Shown: positions 34,599 through 42,774 of the stretch, one piece after another | How positions within the stretch are numbered: position 1 is the first letter of the stretch | How the letters are laid out: each line of letters starts with the position of its first letter | Assembly (NCBI GenBank): GCA_019685655.1 | Contig: JABFQP010000003.1 | Span: 186,001 to 250,000, forward strand | Direction of reading: 5' to 3' | Source of the DNA: Candidatus Bathyarchaeota archaeon A05DMB-5 | Lineage (GTDB): Archaea > Thermoproteota > Bathyarchaeia > Bathyarchaeales > Bathycorpusculaceae | Length of the DNA stretch: 64,000 nucleotides | Translations under genes and position numbers: made by a program | Notes under the pieces: generated by a model | The model's input: the letters and a program-made list of their open reading frames with translations, nothing else | Told to the model about the DNA's origin: nothing | Databases searched by the model: none

Positions 34599-35351
34599 TT
34601 AACTTAATCTCTTGGTTAAAGTTCTTTCATGTAATTTTATTGCAGCAAACATGAATATGGACGCAAAAATCAAAATCATTATGTAATCCAGCATTATTGG
34701 ATAGTATCCCTTATCCATGATAAATTGTCGGGCTAAGTCTGTGAAATACGTCAAAGGAGAAAAGGAAGCTATAATTCTTCCCCACTCTGGTAGTTGCTCG
34801 ATTGGTATGAAGACACCACTTATGAATACTAAGGGAAATTTAACTAGAGATGACAACATCATGGATGTAGCTGGAATATCTGTTGGTGGATAAGCTGAGA
34901 GAAGAACACTTAAAGCTGAGAAACACAAGTTTGCAGTAACTAATCCTAAAAGCAAAGCTACAAAGTTCAATAGTCCCACGTTGAAAGTCAAGAGGAGAAT
35001 AAGCGGAAATATAGATATGACGAGCCCAAAAATGAATGACGCTAGCATATCTCCAACTATTATCGTCCAAAAGGCAACAGGACAGCATAAGAGCCTCTCG
35101 AGGGTTTTTGACCGGGTTTCCCAAGGCACAATAGAAGGCCCAACAGAAGTTGCTGTAAAAAACGTGGTCATACCGATTATTCCAGGCAAAACTTCTCTTA
35201 AAGGTATGTTTCGCCCGATAACGTAAGCCAAAGCCAAAAACAGTGGGAATACAAGCCCGAAAATAATGACTGGCCCTTTTGAATAGTAAATTTTGATGTT
35301 CTTTTTCGCTATGACGAAAGAACGCTTAAATTGTTCTGTGAATTGACTTAT
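34599..35351 (-). CDS. ABC-2 exporter permease with an ATA start
   Basis: A protein of 250 residues with six predicted helices, the normal size for an ABC-2 permease. The first helix (GPVIIFGLVFPLFLALAYVIG) lies upstream of the first ATG/GTG/TTG in frame, so that start would cut the protein. GGAGGT followed by nine bases leads to ATA at 35351, overlapping the ATPase stop as ATAA where ATGA is usual. Either ATA initiates or the start codon is damaged. It partners the ATPase just upstream. Confidence 0.75.
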   Translation of the reverse strand: MSQFTEQFKRSFVIAKKNIKIYYSKGPVIIFGLVFPLFLALAYVIGRNIPLREVLPGIIGMTTFFTATSVGPSIVPWETRSKTLERLLCCPVAFWTIIVGDMLASFIFGLVISIFPLILLLTFNVGLLNFVALLLGLVTANLCFSALSVLLSAYPPTDIPATSMMLSSLVKFPLVFISGVFIPIEQLPEWGRIIASFSPLTYFTDLARQFIMDKGYYPIMLDYIMILIFASIFMFAAIKLHERTLTKRLS

Positions 35352-36286
35352 TTTAAAGCAACCTCCTTTTCTTTAATGAGTTTTATGAAAACGTCCTCCA
35401 GCGAGGGCATCATAGTATTTAAGCTCAAAATTCGTATACCTTTTTGTTTGGCGAAATCCGCCAAAAATTCAATCACAGCGGATGGGTTGGCAGTAGAGAT
35501 TCGTAATTTGTTTCCTGCAAAAAAAGCTTTTTTTACGTTTGGATTTTCTGAAAATATTTGGAGGTCTACTGGTTTATCTAAAATGACCTCAATGTATTGG
35601 AGTTCCATACTTTGAATTCTTAAGTTCTCAGGCGTGTCTATAGCCGCTATTCTTCCATGGTTGATTATCGCTATTCTATGGCAAAGCTGGTTTGCTTCTT
35701 CCATGTTGTGAGTTGAAAGGAAAACAGTCTTCCCTTCCTTGTTAAACTGTGTAATTTTCTCTCTCAAAACTCTTGCACTTTCAACATCAAGCCCAGAAGT
35801 AGGCTCGTCTAGAAAAAGCACCTCTGGGTCGTTTACTAAAGCCATACATAACAAAAGCCTTTGCTTCATTCCTTTCGAGAAGCCTTTAACAAGCTTGTTC
35901 TTAACTTCATATAATCCGAATTCTTTCAAAAGTTGAATGGTGTTCTCTTGAATTTTTGATTTTGGAACGCCATAAAGCTTTCCTATTAATGTCAAGTTTT
36001 CCCACGCTGAGAGATCTATGTAGGCGTTTGAGACTTCTGGGACGATTCCAATACGTTGTTTGGCTTCGATTGGGTTTTTCAAAATGTCATGATTGGCTAC
36101 AGATGCTTTTCCCGTATCAGGTTTTATTAGTCCTGTCAAAATTCGGATAGTTGTGGTTTTGCCCGCTCCATTGGGTCCAAGAAATCCGAAAATTTCGCCC
36201 TTTTTAACTTCAAAATTTATATGGTCAATTGCGGTTACATCCTCGTAGTGTTTTGTTAGATTCTTAACTTCTATTGCAAAATTCAT
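35348..36286 (-). CDS. NatA/DrrA-type ABC transporter ATPase
   Basis: A protein of 312 residues. It has Walker A GPNGAGKT, signature FSKGMKQRLLLCMAL (a Lys replaces one Gly of the usual SGG), Walker B VLFLDEPTSGLD and the switch histidine in LSTHNMEEA. The C-terminal extension typical of exporters follows. It forms an exporter with the next gene. It belongs to the PadR-DUF5320-cupin run, and the cupin gene ends 11 bases upstream. Confidence 0.87.
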   Translation of the reverse strand: MNFAIEVKNLTKHYEDVTAIDHINFEVKKGEIFGFLGPNGAGKTTTIRILTGLIKPDTGKASVANHDILKNPIEAKQRIGIVPEVSNAYIDLSAWENLTLIGKLYGVPKSKIQENTIQLLKEFGLYEVKNKLVKGFSKGMKQRLLLCMALVNDPEVLFLDEPTSGLDVESARVLREKITQFNKEGKTVFLSTHNMEEANQLCHRIAIINHGRIAAIDTPENLRIQSMELQYIEVILDKPVDLQIFSENPNVKKAFFAGNKLRISTANPSAVIEFLADFAKQKGIRILSLNTMMPSLEDVFIKLIKEKEVALK

Positions 36287-36297
36287 TGTTTCAACTT

Positions 36298-36654
36298 CTA
36301 ATGGGGGTCTTGGATGCCTAACAAAACTAGTCGTTCCTTGCTTTTTATTCCTCGTGGCATATTTGCTGGAACGAAAAGCATCTCACCCGAAGACAAATCA
36401 GCTTCTTCATTGCCTACGGTGAACGTTCCGCTGCATTCGAGGATTTGGAAGCAAACAGCGTAAGGTTCAGGGCGTGATGGGATTTCTTGTCCAACATTAA
36501 GGCAAATTAACACGAGATTATAATTTTCTGTTTTCATCAAGTCTTTCTTTACACTTTTGCGCTTTTCCATAGTATTTAGTACGCCTTTTTCTGGCGAAAA
36601 TTCCACAAATTTTTTCAAGTTTATTATTTTCATTTCTTTTTCATTTTCTTTCAT
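36298..36654 (-). CDS. Cupin-domain protein
   Basis: A protein of 118 residues with a single cupin barrel (about 45-115). It keeps the turn P-x-P-Y-A-V-C-F and the late GEMLFVPANMPRG motif. The usual metal-binding histidines are mostly absent (no HxH is seen), so it may bind a small molecule rather than catalyse. It lies between the DUF5320 gene and the ABC exporter on the same strand. Function unknown. Confidence 0.7.
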   Translation of the reverse strand: MKENEKEMKIINLKKFVEFSPEKGVLNTMEKRKSVKKDLMKTENYNLVLICLNVGQEIPSRPEPYAVCFQILECSGTFTVGNEEADLSSGEMLFVPANMPRGIKSKERLVLLGIQDPH

Positions 36655-36709
36655 AAATATCCACCATTAAAATTAAAGGTAAAAGTGGAAAAGCGGATTT
36701 TCAAACAAA

Positions 36710-36895
36710 CTAACGTTTTAGAGCCTCAAGTCGTTTGTTAACTTTTTCCAATCGTTTGGTTAATGCTTCTTTGTATTCTTCAAGCATCTTGACTTCTTCG
36801 TTAACATCCATTAGTGGCATGTGATAGCCCATACAGATTCCATGTCCGTGATGTTCATGATGATGCCCTGGTCTACAACAACTTTCTCCACACAT
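36710..36895 (-). CDS. Small Cys/His-rich protein of the DUF5320 type
   Basis: A protein of 61 residues. The N-terminus is dense in possible metal ligands (MCGESCCRPGHHHEHHGHG), and the C-terminal 30 residues form a charged coiled coil (LTKRLEKVNKRLEALKR). It resembles DUF5320-type archaeal proteins of unknown role. Its start directly abuts the stop of the PadR gene, whose own N-terminus is also rich in Cys and His. A metal-sensing or metal-binding pair is a reasonable guess. Confidence 0.65.
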   Translation of the reverse strand: MCGESCCRPGHHHEHHGHGICMGYHMPLMDVNEEVKMLEEYKEALTKRLEKVNKRLEALKR

Positions 36896-37282
36896 TCACT
36901 TTTCACCTCCCTTTTCCTTCGCAAAATGTTCTTTATAAAAACGTGCTAGGTCGTCGAAAAGCAGTTTTCTCTGCACAATTGATTTAAGTCCCATTCTAAG
37001 AGCTTCCACGCCGTTTTTGGTTACTTTGTAAACGCGTTTGTCTGGACCGCCTTCGGTTTTCTCCCATTTGGATTCAAGCAAGCCTCTCTCTTCCATTCTT
37101 CTCAGAAGCGTATAGATAGAGCCCGGTTCGAGTTTGTGACATCCGCAGCTTCTTTCTTCGATTTCTTCTAGGAGCTGGTAGCCGTGCATTGGTTTTTCAT
37201 AGAGTATTCTTAGCATTAGGAATTGTATCCAGCCTCGCTCTGGATAGTCATGTCGACAATGGCATCGGTTGGAACCACACAT
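36896..37282 (-). CDS. PadR-family regulator with a Cys/His N-terminus
   Basis: A protein of 128 residues. An N-terminal stretch MCGSNRCHCRHD precedes the PadR winged helix (LRILYEKPMHGYQLLEEI, PGSIYTLLRRMEERGLL). CGCHK inside the domain adds two more cysteines. This may bind a metal. It heads the operon PadR, DUF5320, cupin, ABC ATPase, ABC permease and hypothetical. A perfect palindrome over its promoter at 37313-37331 is the likely operator. Confidence 0.82.
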   Translation of the reverse strand: MCGSNRCHCRHDYPERGWIQFLMLRILYEKPMHGYQLLEEIEERSCGCHKLEPGSIYTLLRRMEERGLLESKWEKTEGGPDKRVYKVTKNGVEALRMGLKSIVQRKLLFDDLARFYKEHFAKEKGGEK

Positions 37283-37312
37283 TGTTTTTGCCTCTTTTTC
37301 GTTCGGATAATG

Positions 37313-37331
37313 TATGTAACAGTGTTACATA
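37313..37331. promoter_or_regulatory. Palindromic operator TATGTAAC-AGT-GTTACATA
   Basis: Perfect 8-bp arms around AGT, with another GTTAC half-site at 37340. On the (-) strand a TATA box (TTATATATG) overlaps one arm, 30-50 bases before the PadR start. The site also lies 90 bases before the (+) gene at 37424. Confidence 0.7.
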
Positions 37332-37423
37332 TATAAGTGTTACTCTCAACAACACGTGTGGTCAAGGTAAATCATCCAAAAGATTCTTTAATAATCGGCA
37401 CTTGTAGAATAAGTAGACTCATT

Positions 37424-37750
37424 ATGAGCGGTGAAGTTGTCAAAGTCAAAAGTTGGGAAGAATTCAAACGTTTAGTTATGGAAAAAAAGCCTAACTCCAT
37501 TGTTTACAATATAGAACAGAACGGTTTGTCTCCGGCAAGAGAGCTTACAAACTTGAGACTAATAATACCATGCAAAGAATCGTATTACGTTTTCATTGAT
37601 TTTTGCAAAGGAGACAGACTGAAAGAAACGGGCATATCTTTGCGCCGAGATAAGACGGGAAACCGCTACATTGACGAAAAAGACGTGATGCAATTCTTGA
37701 AAAATCAGTTTGGAGAAAAATTGGCAATTTGTTCTTACTGGACCATCTGA
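37424..37750 (+). CDS. Conserved hypothetical protein
   Basis: A protein of 108 residues, soluble, with mixed helices and strands and no recognised domain (begins MSGEVVKVKSWEEFKRLV, ends CSYWTI). A TATA-like TTTAATAA at 37387-37394 sits about 30 bases upstream, so the mRNA may have almost no leader. Its end overlaps the end of the arsenite exporter gene by 16 bases. It is divergent from the PadR operon and shares the palindrome region. Confidence 0.55.
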   Translation: MSGEVVKVKSWEEFKRLVMEKKPNSIVYNIEQNGLSPARELTNLRLIIPCKESYYVFIDFCKGDRLKETGISLRRDKTGNRYIDEKDVMQFLKNQFGEKLAICSYWTI

Positions 37751-38790
37751 CGTTTCTTTCGTGGAAAATATTTTCGGGTTCGCAAGCCAAGCTTGACAAG
37801 CGAAAGCATCAAGGGCACTTCCATTAACGGTCCTATAACTGTAGCCAATGCCGCTCCGGAACCAATACCATAAAGAGTAGTAGCAACGGCAATCGCCACT
37901 TCGAAGTGACTGCTTGAACCTATAAGAGTAGTGTCGATGGCGGTTTCGTAAGCCCAACCAGCAAAATAGCCTAGAAGATATGTCCACGTAATCATCGTAG
38001 CATAATGCAATAGGTTTGGAGCTGCAAGATAAGCAACCAAGAGAGGATTATTCAGAATTGTTTGCCCTTCAAAGGAGAATAAAACTATTAAAGTTGTTAA
38101 TAGAGCAACAATGGAGATTTTTCCGATTATTGGCGTGTAAACGTTGGTGAACCACTCTTCACCTTTTTTATCTAATATCAGCTTTCGGGAAATTGCTCCT
38201 GAGACTATTGGTAAAGCTATAAAAAACAGCACACTCATAGCAATCAGATCCCACGGCACGGGAATGCTGCTTACACCTAAATACAGAGCCGCCAATGGAG
38301 CGTAAAGAAAGAGCATTAACAATGCATTGATTGCGGTATTTATCAATCCTTGTGCTAAATCACCTTTCGCGAGAAACATCCACCACATTACCATAGCAGT
38401 GCAAGGAGACAACCCTAAGAGGATGACTCCTGCAATGTATTGAGAATTTCCAGCCAAAATTGTGTTCGCGTAAAGTGTCATTAATGGTGGAGCTATGATC
38501 CAGTTAGCAATTATTGTAACGAGTAATGGTTTCGGTTTTTTGGCAGCCTTTTTGATATCGCTGAATCGTATTCCCACAACGGTTGGATACATCATGAAGA
38601 ACAAGAGAATGCCTATCGGAATTGACAACTGCCCGAACTTAAGAGACTCCATAAATTCTCCGAATTGTGGCAGAAATCTTCCAACAAGCAGTCCAGCCAC
38701 TATGCATATGGCTATCCAAAGCGTTAGGTATTTCTCGAAAATGCCAAGTTCGACTTTTCTGGTTGACGTGGGCTCTTCAGCAGAACTCAA
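37735..38790 (-). CDS. acr3: Arsenite efflux permease Acr3
   Basis: A protein of 351 residues with about ten helices of the bile acid/Na+ symporter fold. The conserved cysteine needed for arsenite transport is in GLSPCTAMVMWW near residue 127. The GSSSHFEVAIAVA stretch of the Acr3 group is also present. It exports As(III) or Sb(III) using the membrane potential. It follows the universal stress protein gene by 20 bases. ArsR genes and ArsC nearby support the arsenic role. Confidence 0.9.
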   Translation of the reverse strand: MSSAEEPTSTRKVELGIFEKYLTLWIAICIVAGLLVGRFLPQFGEFMESLKFGQLSIPIGILLFFMMYPTVVGIRFSDIKKAAKKPKPLLVTIIANWIIAPPLMTLYANTILAGNSQYIAGVILLGLSPCTAMVMWWMFLAKGDLAQGLINTAINALLMLFLYAPLAALYLGVSSIPVPWDLIAMSVLFFIALPIVSGAISRKLILDKKGEEWFTNVYTPIIGKISIVALLTTLIVLFSFEGQTILNNPLLVAYLAAPNLLHYATMITWTYLLGYFAGWAYETAIDTTLIGSSSHFEVAIAVATTLYGIGSGAALATVIGPLMEVPLMLSLVKLGLRTRKYFPRKKRQMVQ

Positions 38791-38810
38791 TTTTTCTCAC
38801 TTCGACAAAA

Positions 38811-39200
38811 TTACTTTACAACGAGTACACTAACAGGTGAGTCATAGCATATTTTGTTGCACACGCTTCCTATCAAATAGGCATGTATTGCGCCTATTCC
38901 TCTGCTTCCAACAACGATTAAGTCAAACTTTTCGTCTTCAGCCATGTCCGTGATGACTTTAGGAGTGTTAGGGTTCAAAACGGAGACAAGATTAAACTTA
39001 ACATCATTGTTTTCTAGAATGGCTTTAGCCTTATCTAAGATTTTTTGGCTTACTTCCTGACCAGTAGGAGCGTGATAAACATTCACTACAGTTACCTGCG
39101 CAGAAAACTTCTGTGCAATTTGAATTGCTTGTTTCAGAGCTTTTTCCGCATACTCTGAACCGTCAACACCGACCAATATCTTTTTCAAGTGATGTTTCAC
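38811..39200 (-). CDS. Universal stress protein UspA family
   Basis: A protein of 129 residues. It starts KKILVGVDGSEYAEKAL and ends with the ATP-binding motif GSRGIGAIHAYLIGSVCNKI (G-x2-G-x9-G-S). The family binds ATP and modulates stress responses. It lies 20 bases before acr3 on the same strand, so they are likely one transcript. The gap to the ArsR gene (80 bases) has AT-rich sequence that may hold a promoter. Confidence 0.88.
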   Translation of the reverse strand: MKHHLKKILVGVDGSEYAEKALKQAIQIAQKFSAQVTVVNVYHAPTGQEVSQKILDKAKAILENNDVKFNLVSVLNPNTPKVITDMAEDEKFDLIVVGSRGIGAIHAYLIGSVCNKICYDSPVSVLVVK

Positions 39201-39280
39201 CGTGAGCTATAAAAGGAACATATTAAAGTATTTAAATCTATTGTTACAATTCTCCAAGAGATAAATAACCAAGCATGTGC

Positions 39281-39670
39281 TTATCGCATGATGTGGAATC
39301 TGCGCAAGTTTTGAATTAATTTCGGGTCAGCTATCATGTAGTAAACCCATTTCCCTTCCTTTCTACTCCTTACTAATCCCACATTTTCTAATATTCCCAG
39401 GTGATGAGAAGTTGTGGGTTGTGTCAAGCCAAGCGCAATCATAATTTCGCAGACACACATTTCCCTAACTTCCAAAAGCTTCAAAATTCTTATTCTAGTC
39501 GCGTCACTTAATGCCTTGAAAAATTTACTTTGTTTTCCAGCTTCTTCTGCATTTGCAACTTCATCCGCAAGCTCTTTAAGCTCATCAGCGTATTTCAGTG
39601 GGTCATCATGGGGACATATTCCAGTGTTTACAAGCCGCTTAAGTCTTTTATCAATTTTTATCTTAGACAT
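39281..39670 (-). CDS. arsR: ArsR-family metalloregulator (first copy)
   Basis: A protein of 129 residues. The winged helix lies at about 45-120. EMCVCEI near residue 70 gives the two cysteines used by ArsR to bind As(III). It recognises DNA until metalloid binding releases it. Its TATA region at 39699-39710 is itself a palindrome (ATATTTAAATAT), a candidate operator. It sits between the redox operon and the usp-acr3 pair. Confidence 0.88.
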   Translation of the reverse strand: MSKIKIDKRLKRLVNTGICPHDDPLKYADELKELADEVANAEEAGKQSKFFKALSDATRIRILKLLEVREMCVCEIMIALGLTQPTTSHHLGILENVGLVRSRKEGKWVYYMIADPKLIQNLRRFHIMR

Positions 39671-39698
39671 TTTGACCGTGATAATTTAACAAAACAAA

Positions 39699-39710
39699 AT
39701 ATTTAAATAT
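39699..39710. promoter_or_regulatory. Palindrome ATATTTAAATAT at the arsR promoter
   Basis: A 12-bp perfect palindrome overlapping the TATA box of the first arsR gene. Its core is the same as the 16-bp palindrome at the second arsR promoter (44015-44030), so ArsR may read both; a bare AT-rich TATA element cannot be excluded. Confidence 0.4.
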
Positions 39711-39727
39711 GTTTTAAATTCGCGTTT

Positions 39728-40312
39728 TTACTTCAATTTAATAGGGCTCATCATCTTTTCAATTTGAATTCTAATCGCAACATTTTCTTCCAAGCTCAAG
39801 GGGGAGCAGTCATGTAACGATTTCTCGCCATTCAAGAGTTTTGCCGCAAAAGCGAAGCATCCTTGCTCTCCGCATTCTTTGCAGTTGGTCTTCGGCAGTT
39901 TTTCGTAAATCTTTGTTGGATCAAGTTCCTTCTTTGCCTTTATCAACTTGGGTTCAGGTTTTCCATGAATTTTGAGGTAGACGAAAGCATGGTTTATGAG
40001 GTTTTTTGCTTCTTCTATCAGTTGTTCCGCTTCGCTTCTATCTTTGACGTAGGTCATTCCGATTCTTCCAGTCGAAAACATTGTTATCAAATGCTGCTTG
40101 TATCTATAGCTCAAAGCGCCTAGTTTCTCAGAATATTTCGCGTTTGGAATCGCAAGATAAAGAATAGGAAGCACATCCTCAAGAGGCTTATCAGCGTGAG
40201 CCAAAAACTTAATCTTTTCAGGGTCTGCAGTGCAAGGCGTTATCTCCTTTATCTCAATCTTTTTAACTAAAACCTCAGGAAACAAAAGTTCCATGAAATC
40301 ATCAATCTTCAT
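39728..40312 (-). CDS. Protein with a C-terminal 4Fe-4S domain
   Basis: A protein of 194 residues. The first 130 are an unrecognised alpha/beta domain. The last 55 hold YEKLPKTNCKECGEQGC and a distant C in LHDCSPL, the four-cysteine Fe-S domain of CdhE, RnfB and similar proteins. It may pass single electrons. ATG at 40312 has GAGAGG upstream and overlaps the end of the preceding small redoxin gene. It is the last gene of the eight-gene operon. Confidence 0.72.
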   Translation of the reverse strand: MKIDDFMELLFPEVLVKKIEIKEITPCTADPEKIKFLAHADKPLEDVLPILYLAIPNAKYSEKLGALSYRYKQHLITMFSTGRIGMTYVKDRSEAEQLIEEAKNLINHAFVYLKIHGKPEPKLIKAKKELDPTKIYEKLPKTNCKECGEQGCFAFAAKLLNGEKSLHDCSPLSLEENVAIRIQIEKMMSPIKLK

Positions 40313-40577
40313 TTCTGTTCCTCTCAAGAATAATTTCTTCAAGTTCTTTCTCGTCAAAATCCACGGGAAGCTTAACTGCACCATCAACTACTACGCATAA
40401 GCCTTGCACTCCGTACTTAGAAGCCTCAGGTGACTTAAGCGACTTCATTTGAACTTCAACGAAATCTTTGAATCTTGAGGTTACATTACCGATTTTATCC
40501 ATAAAAGGGGCAAAATCACAAGCACAAGAGCCGAAGGGCACAAAGACCTCAATCTTCACCTTACTTTTTTTAGTCAT
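40302..40577 (-). CDS. Small redoxin-like protein with a CxC motif
   Basis: A protein of 91 residues. A strand VKIEVFVPFGSCACDFAPF places a CxC motif where small thioredoxins have CxxC. The later GVQGLCVVVDGAVKLP matches the thioredoxin cis-turn region, with a Cys in place of the usual residue. It overlaps the CcdA gene by four bases, so it probably exchanges electrons with that membrane protein. No experimental family name is recognised. Confidence 0.6.
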   Translation of the reverse strand: MTKKSKVKIEVFVPFGSCACDFAPFMDKIGNVTSRFKDFVEVQMKSLKSPEASKYGVQGLCVVVDGAVKLPVDFDEKELEEIILERNRNED

Positions 40578-41278
40578 ATCAAACCTCTCAGTGTGAATCC
40601 AACCATTACGATGCCAATTATGAGAAAAACAATTCCAAAGCCTTTTGTTAACAAATCACCTTTTTCAGATATTCTTTGGCTTATAGCCTTCCTAGCTGTT
40701 GCGAGCAAAGTACTCAGCAAGATTACTGGTAACGCATGACCTAACCCAAACATAAAGAGTAGAAAACCGCCATGAAAAGGAGTAGGCGCTGTTAGTATGG
40801 TCAGCAGGATGGCGGGTAATACTATGGACAGTGAGCATGGCCCTAATGCTATAGAGATGACTAGTCCGAAAAGAAAGGAGCTAATTATATAATTATACTT
40901 TGAAAAGCCTGTTAACGCATTCAGTTTGAGGGCGTTTATCCGCTCGTTTAAAGAATTGCTAATATTGATTGCAATGTTAGTTTTTTTGAGATACCCTAAA
41001 TTGTTAATTCCGAAAATTATGAGAATAGCACCAGCAATTCCAAGGAACATTGGATAATTTACCATACTTAACGGAATAAGAGAGGTTATAGCATAGCCAA
41101 GGAAAAAGAAGACAAGACACATGGCCAGAGTAAAACTCACTCCAATGACTACCCCTTTCAAAATATTTTTACCGACGCCTACCGCAAAAGTAAGATAAAC
41201 TGAGATAAGAGCAATGGAACAAGGTGAAAGGAAAGTTGCGAGTCCAAGAAGGAACAAGCCAAAAGCTTCTTCAAACAT
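40574..41278 (-). CDS. ccdA: CcdA/DsbD-type transmembrane electron carrier
   Basis: A protein of 234 residues with six helices. The two active cysteines lie in FLSPCSIALIS near residue 20 and LGPCSLSIVLP near 145, the CcdA pattern. CcdA takes electrons from cytosolic thioredoxin and gives them to redox proteins outside the membrane. It is flanked by a membrane-anchored redoxin and a cytosolic small redoxin, which fit its two sides. No cytochrome c biogenesis genes are near. Confidence 0.88.
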   Translation of the reverse strand: MFEEAFGLFLLGLATFLSPCSIALISVYLTFAVGVGKNILKGVVIGVSFTLAMCLVFFFLGYAITSLIPLSMVNYPMFLGIAGAILIIFGINNLGYLKKTNIAINISNSLNERINALKLNALTGFSKYNYIISSFLFGLVISIALGPCSLSIVLPAILLTILTAPTPFHGGFLLFMFGLGHALPVILLSTLLATARKAISQRISEKGDLLTKGFGIVFLIIGIVMVGFTLRGLI

Positions 41279-41284
41279 GTTCTA

Positions 41285-41992
41285 TCAAACCTCTAGAAGT
41301 TGATTTATTTTAGATGCCACAATATCTGGCGCTATCTGCTCTGTGTATACTTGAGCTACATGGAATGATTTGTCCACTAAAATAACACTTCCATCACGAA
41401 TCGAGTAAGCAGTATAAGTGTTCACTATGTCCAATATCTGATCGTCATAATCATTACCCAAAATCCATGTAACGCCATAACTACTGCGGATACTCGCAAG
41501 CTGACTATTTGGGCATGTTGCAACGGCAACAGTCACTATAACGAACGGGTGACCTACGCAATAAGTGTTACAGAGACTCTTTAGCTGCCTGAGTTGATGT
41601 TTATTTATATCATAAATTTGTCCACTGCAACCCACCGCCATAAAATGAACGATGATGACTTTTTCGCTGTCTTGATTTAAAGTAAATTGTGTCCCATTTA
41701 TGTCCCTTATAGAGAATGCTGATGCTAAACCCGTTGATGCCGAAGTGCTTGCAGCGCCACCTATTGACGGAGGAAGTTGACTAATATAATATTGCCAATA
41801 ACCATATACTCCAAATATCATAATAGCCAGACAAAATGCTCCAAGAATCTTCCATTTTAACCACTTTCGTGGTTTTTTAACAGTTTCTCTTTCTTTCCTT
41901 ATCTGATATGCTTCTTGCGACCTTTGCTGTTTTACTTGCCTTTTTCGCTGCTTTTCCTTCCAGCTTTCCCTTTTCTTTCGTTTTGTCGGCAT
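41285..41992 (-). CDS. Membrane-anchored thioredoxin-fold protein (TlpA/Sco-like)
   Basis: A protein of 235 residues. A highly basic 40-residue cytoplasmic N-terminus is followed by one helix (about 45-65). An outer thioredoxin-like domain has FMAVGCSGQI where CxxC is usual, plus CNTYC and a later ATC. The C-terminus ends with the DKSFHV strand of redoxins. The missing second cysteine of CxxC is odd; CNTYC may replace it. It lies six bases before ccdA. ATG at 41992 has GGATG upstream; 42001 is an alternative. Confidence 0.68.
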   Translation of the reverse strand: MPTKRKKRESWKEKQRKRQVKQQRSQEAYQIRKERETVKKPRKWLKWKILGAFCLAIMIFGVYGYWQYYISQLPPSIGGAASTSASTGLASAFSIRDINGTQFTLNQDSEKVIIVHFMAVGCSGQIYDINKHQLRQLKSLCNTYCVGHPFVIVTVAVATCPNSQLASIRSSYGVTWILGNDYDDQILDIVNTYTAYSIRDGSVILVDKSFHVAQVYTEQIAPDIVASKINQLLEV

Positions 41993-42015
41993 ACTTCCCA
42001 TCCTTAATTTTAAAG

Positions 42016-42747
42016 CTAATTTGGATTATGACTTGTGTAGAGTTTGTATACTCTTTTCTCTTTCACAGTTTTCATTGCTTTTTTCGACAAGAATTCCAAA
42101 GACTGAACAATTTCTTCAAGAAGCTTAAGTGGAACTCCTATAAACATGTGCTCGGCCGGTGTATCTGTAGCTTCTCGACAACCATAACAGCCAGGGCTTA
42201 TGTTAATTTCATCAGTTAAATATGGCACAACAGTCACATCAACACAACAGCATTGGAAAATAGAAGAGCTAAAGTTGAGGCGTCCCCCTTCTTTGAAGTT
42301 TCGGGCGAGGCAAAGCCACATAATTTGTTCAGGAAGCCCCTCAACCACGATGACGTCAGGAGTTAAGGGAAAATTTTCCAAAGGTCCAGCAACCACCGCC
42401 TTCGTTGCTCCAAGCTTTATTTTTGGTGTCATACTCATTGTTTTTGCTGCTGCTTGTTTACCTTGGAAAAGTCCTAGAGTGCAAAGCATTTCACCGCTAG
42501 AAATTTTTTCCGGCAATGGTGCAAATCCTAACGCTGCTTTTGCAGCTGGACAAGCTAAATCTTCAGAAGTCAACATTAGAGTTTGCCCTTTTCTTGCAAG
42601 CATGAGAAGCTGACAATATCTAGATTTCTGCTGTGGAGATTGTATGTTAGGATGCGGCTCTTCTGTTTTAACTATTTTAACAGCTATCACCGGTGAATCT
42701 AAACCCAAAATCTGTCCAATTTTTCTGCTGAGAATCTTGTTTTCCAC
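42016..42747 (-). CDS. DUF169 family protein
   Basis: A protein of 243 residues. It has the DUF169 layout: SPVIAVKI near the start, a Cys in DLACPAAKAALG, ENFPLTPDVIVVEG in the middle, and a cysteine-rich FQCCCVD with SPGCYGCRE in the last third. Members are found in many anaerobes, often beside metal or redox genes, with no proven function. Nine or more cysteines suggest metal or cluster binding. It is the fourth gene of the operon. Confidence 0.75.
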   Translation of the reverse strand: MENKILSRKIGQILGLDSPVIAVKIVKTEEPHPNIQSPQQKSRYCQLLMLARKGQTLMLTSEDLACPAAKAALGFAPLPEKISSGEMLCTLGLFQGKQAAAKTMSMTPKIKLGATKAVVAGPLENFPLTPDVIVVEGLPEQIMWLCLARNFKEGGRLNFSSSIFQCCCVDVTVVPYLTDEINISPGCYGCREATDTPAEHMFIGVPLKLLEEIVQSLEFLSKKAMKTVKEKRVYKLYTSHNPN

Positions 42748-42774
42748 AGCTCTAATTCCCCAATCTCATTACTG

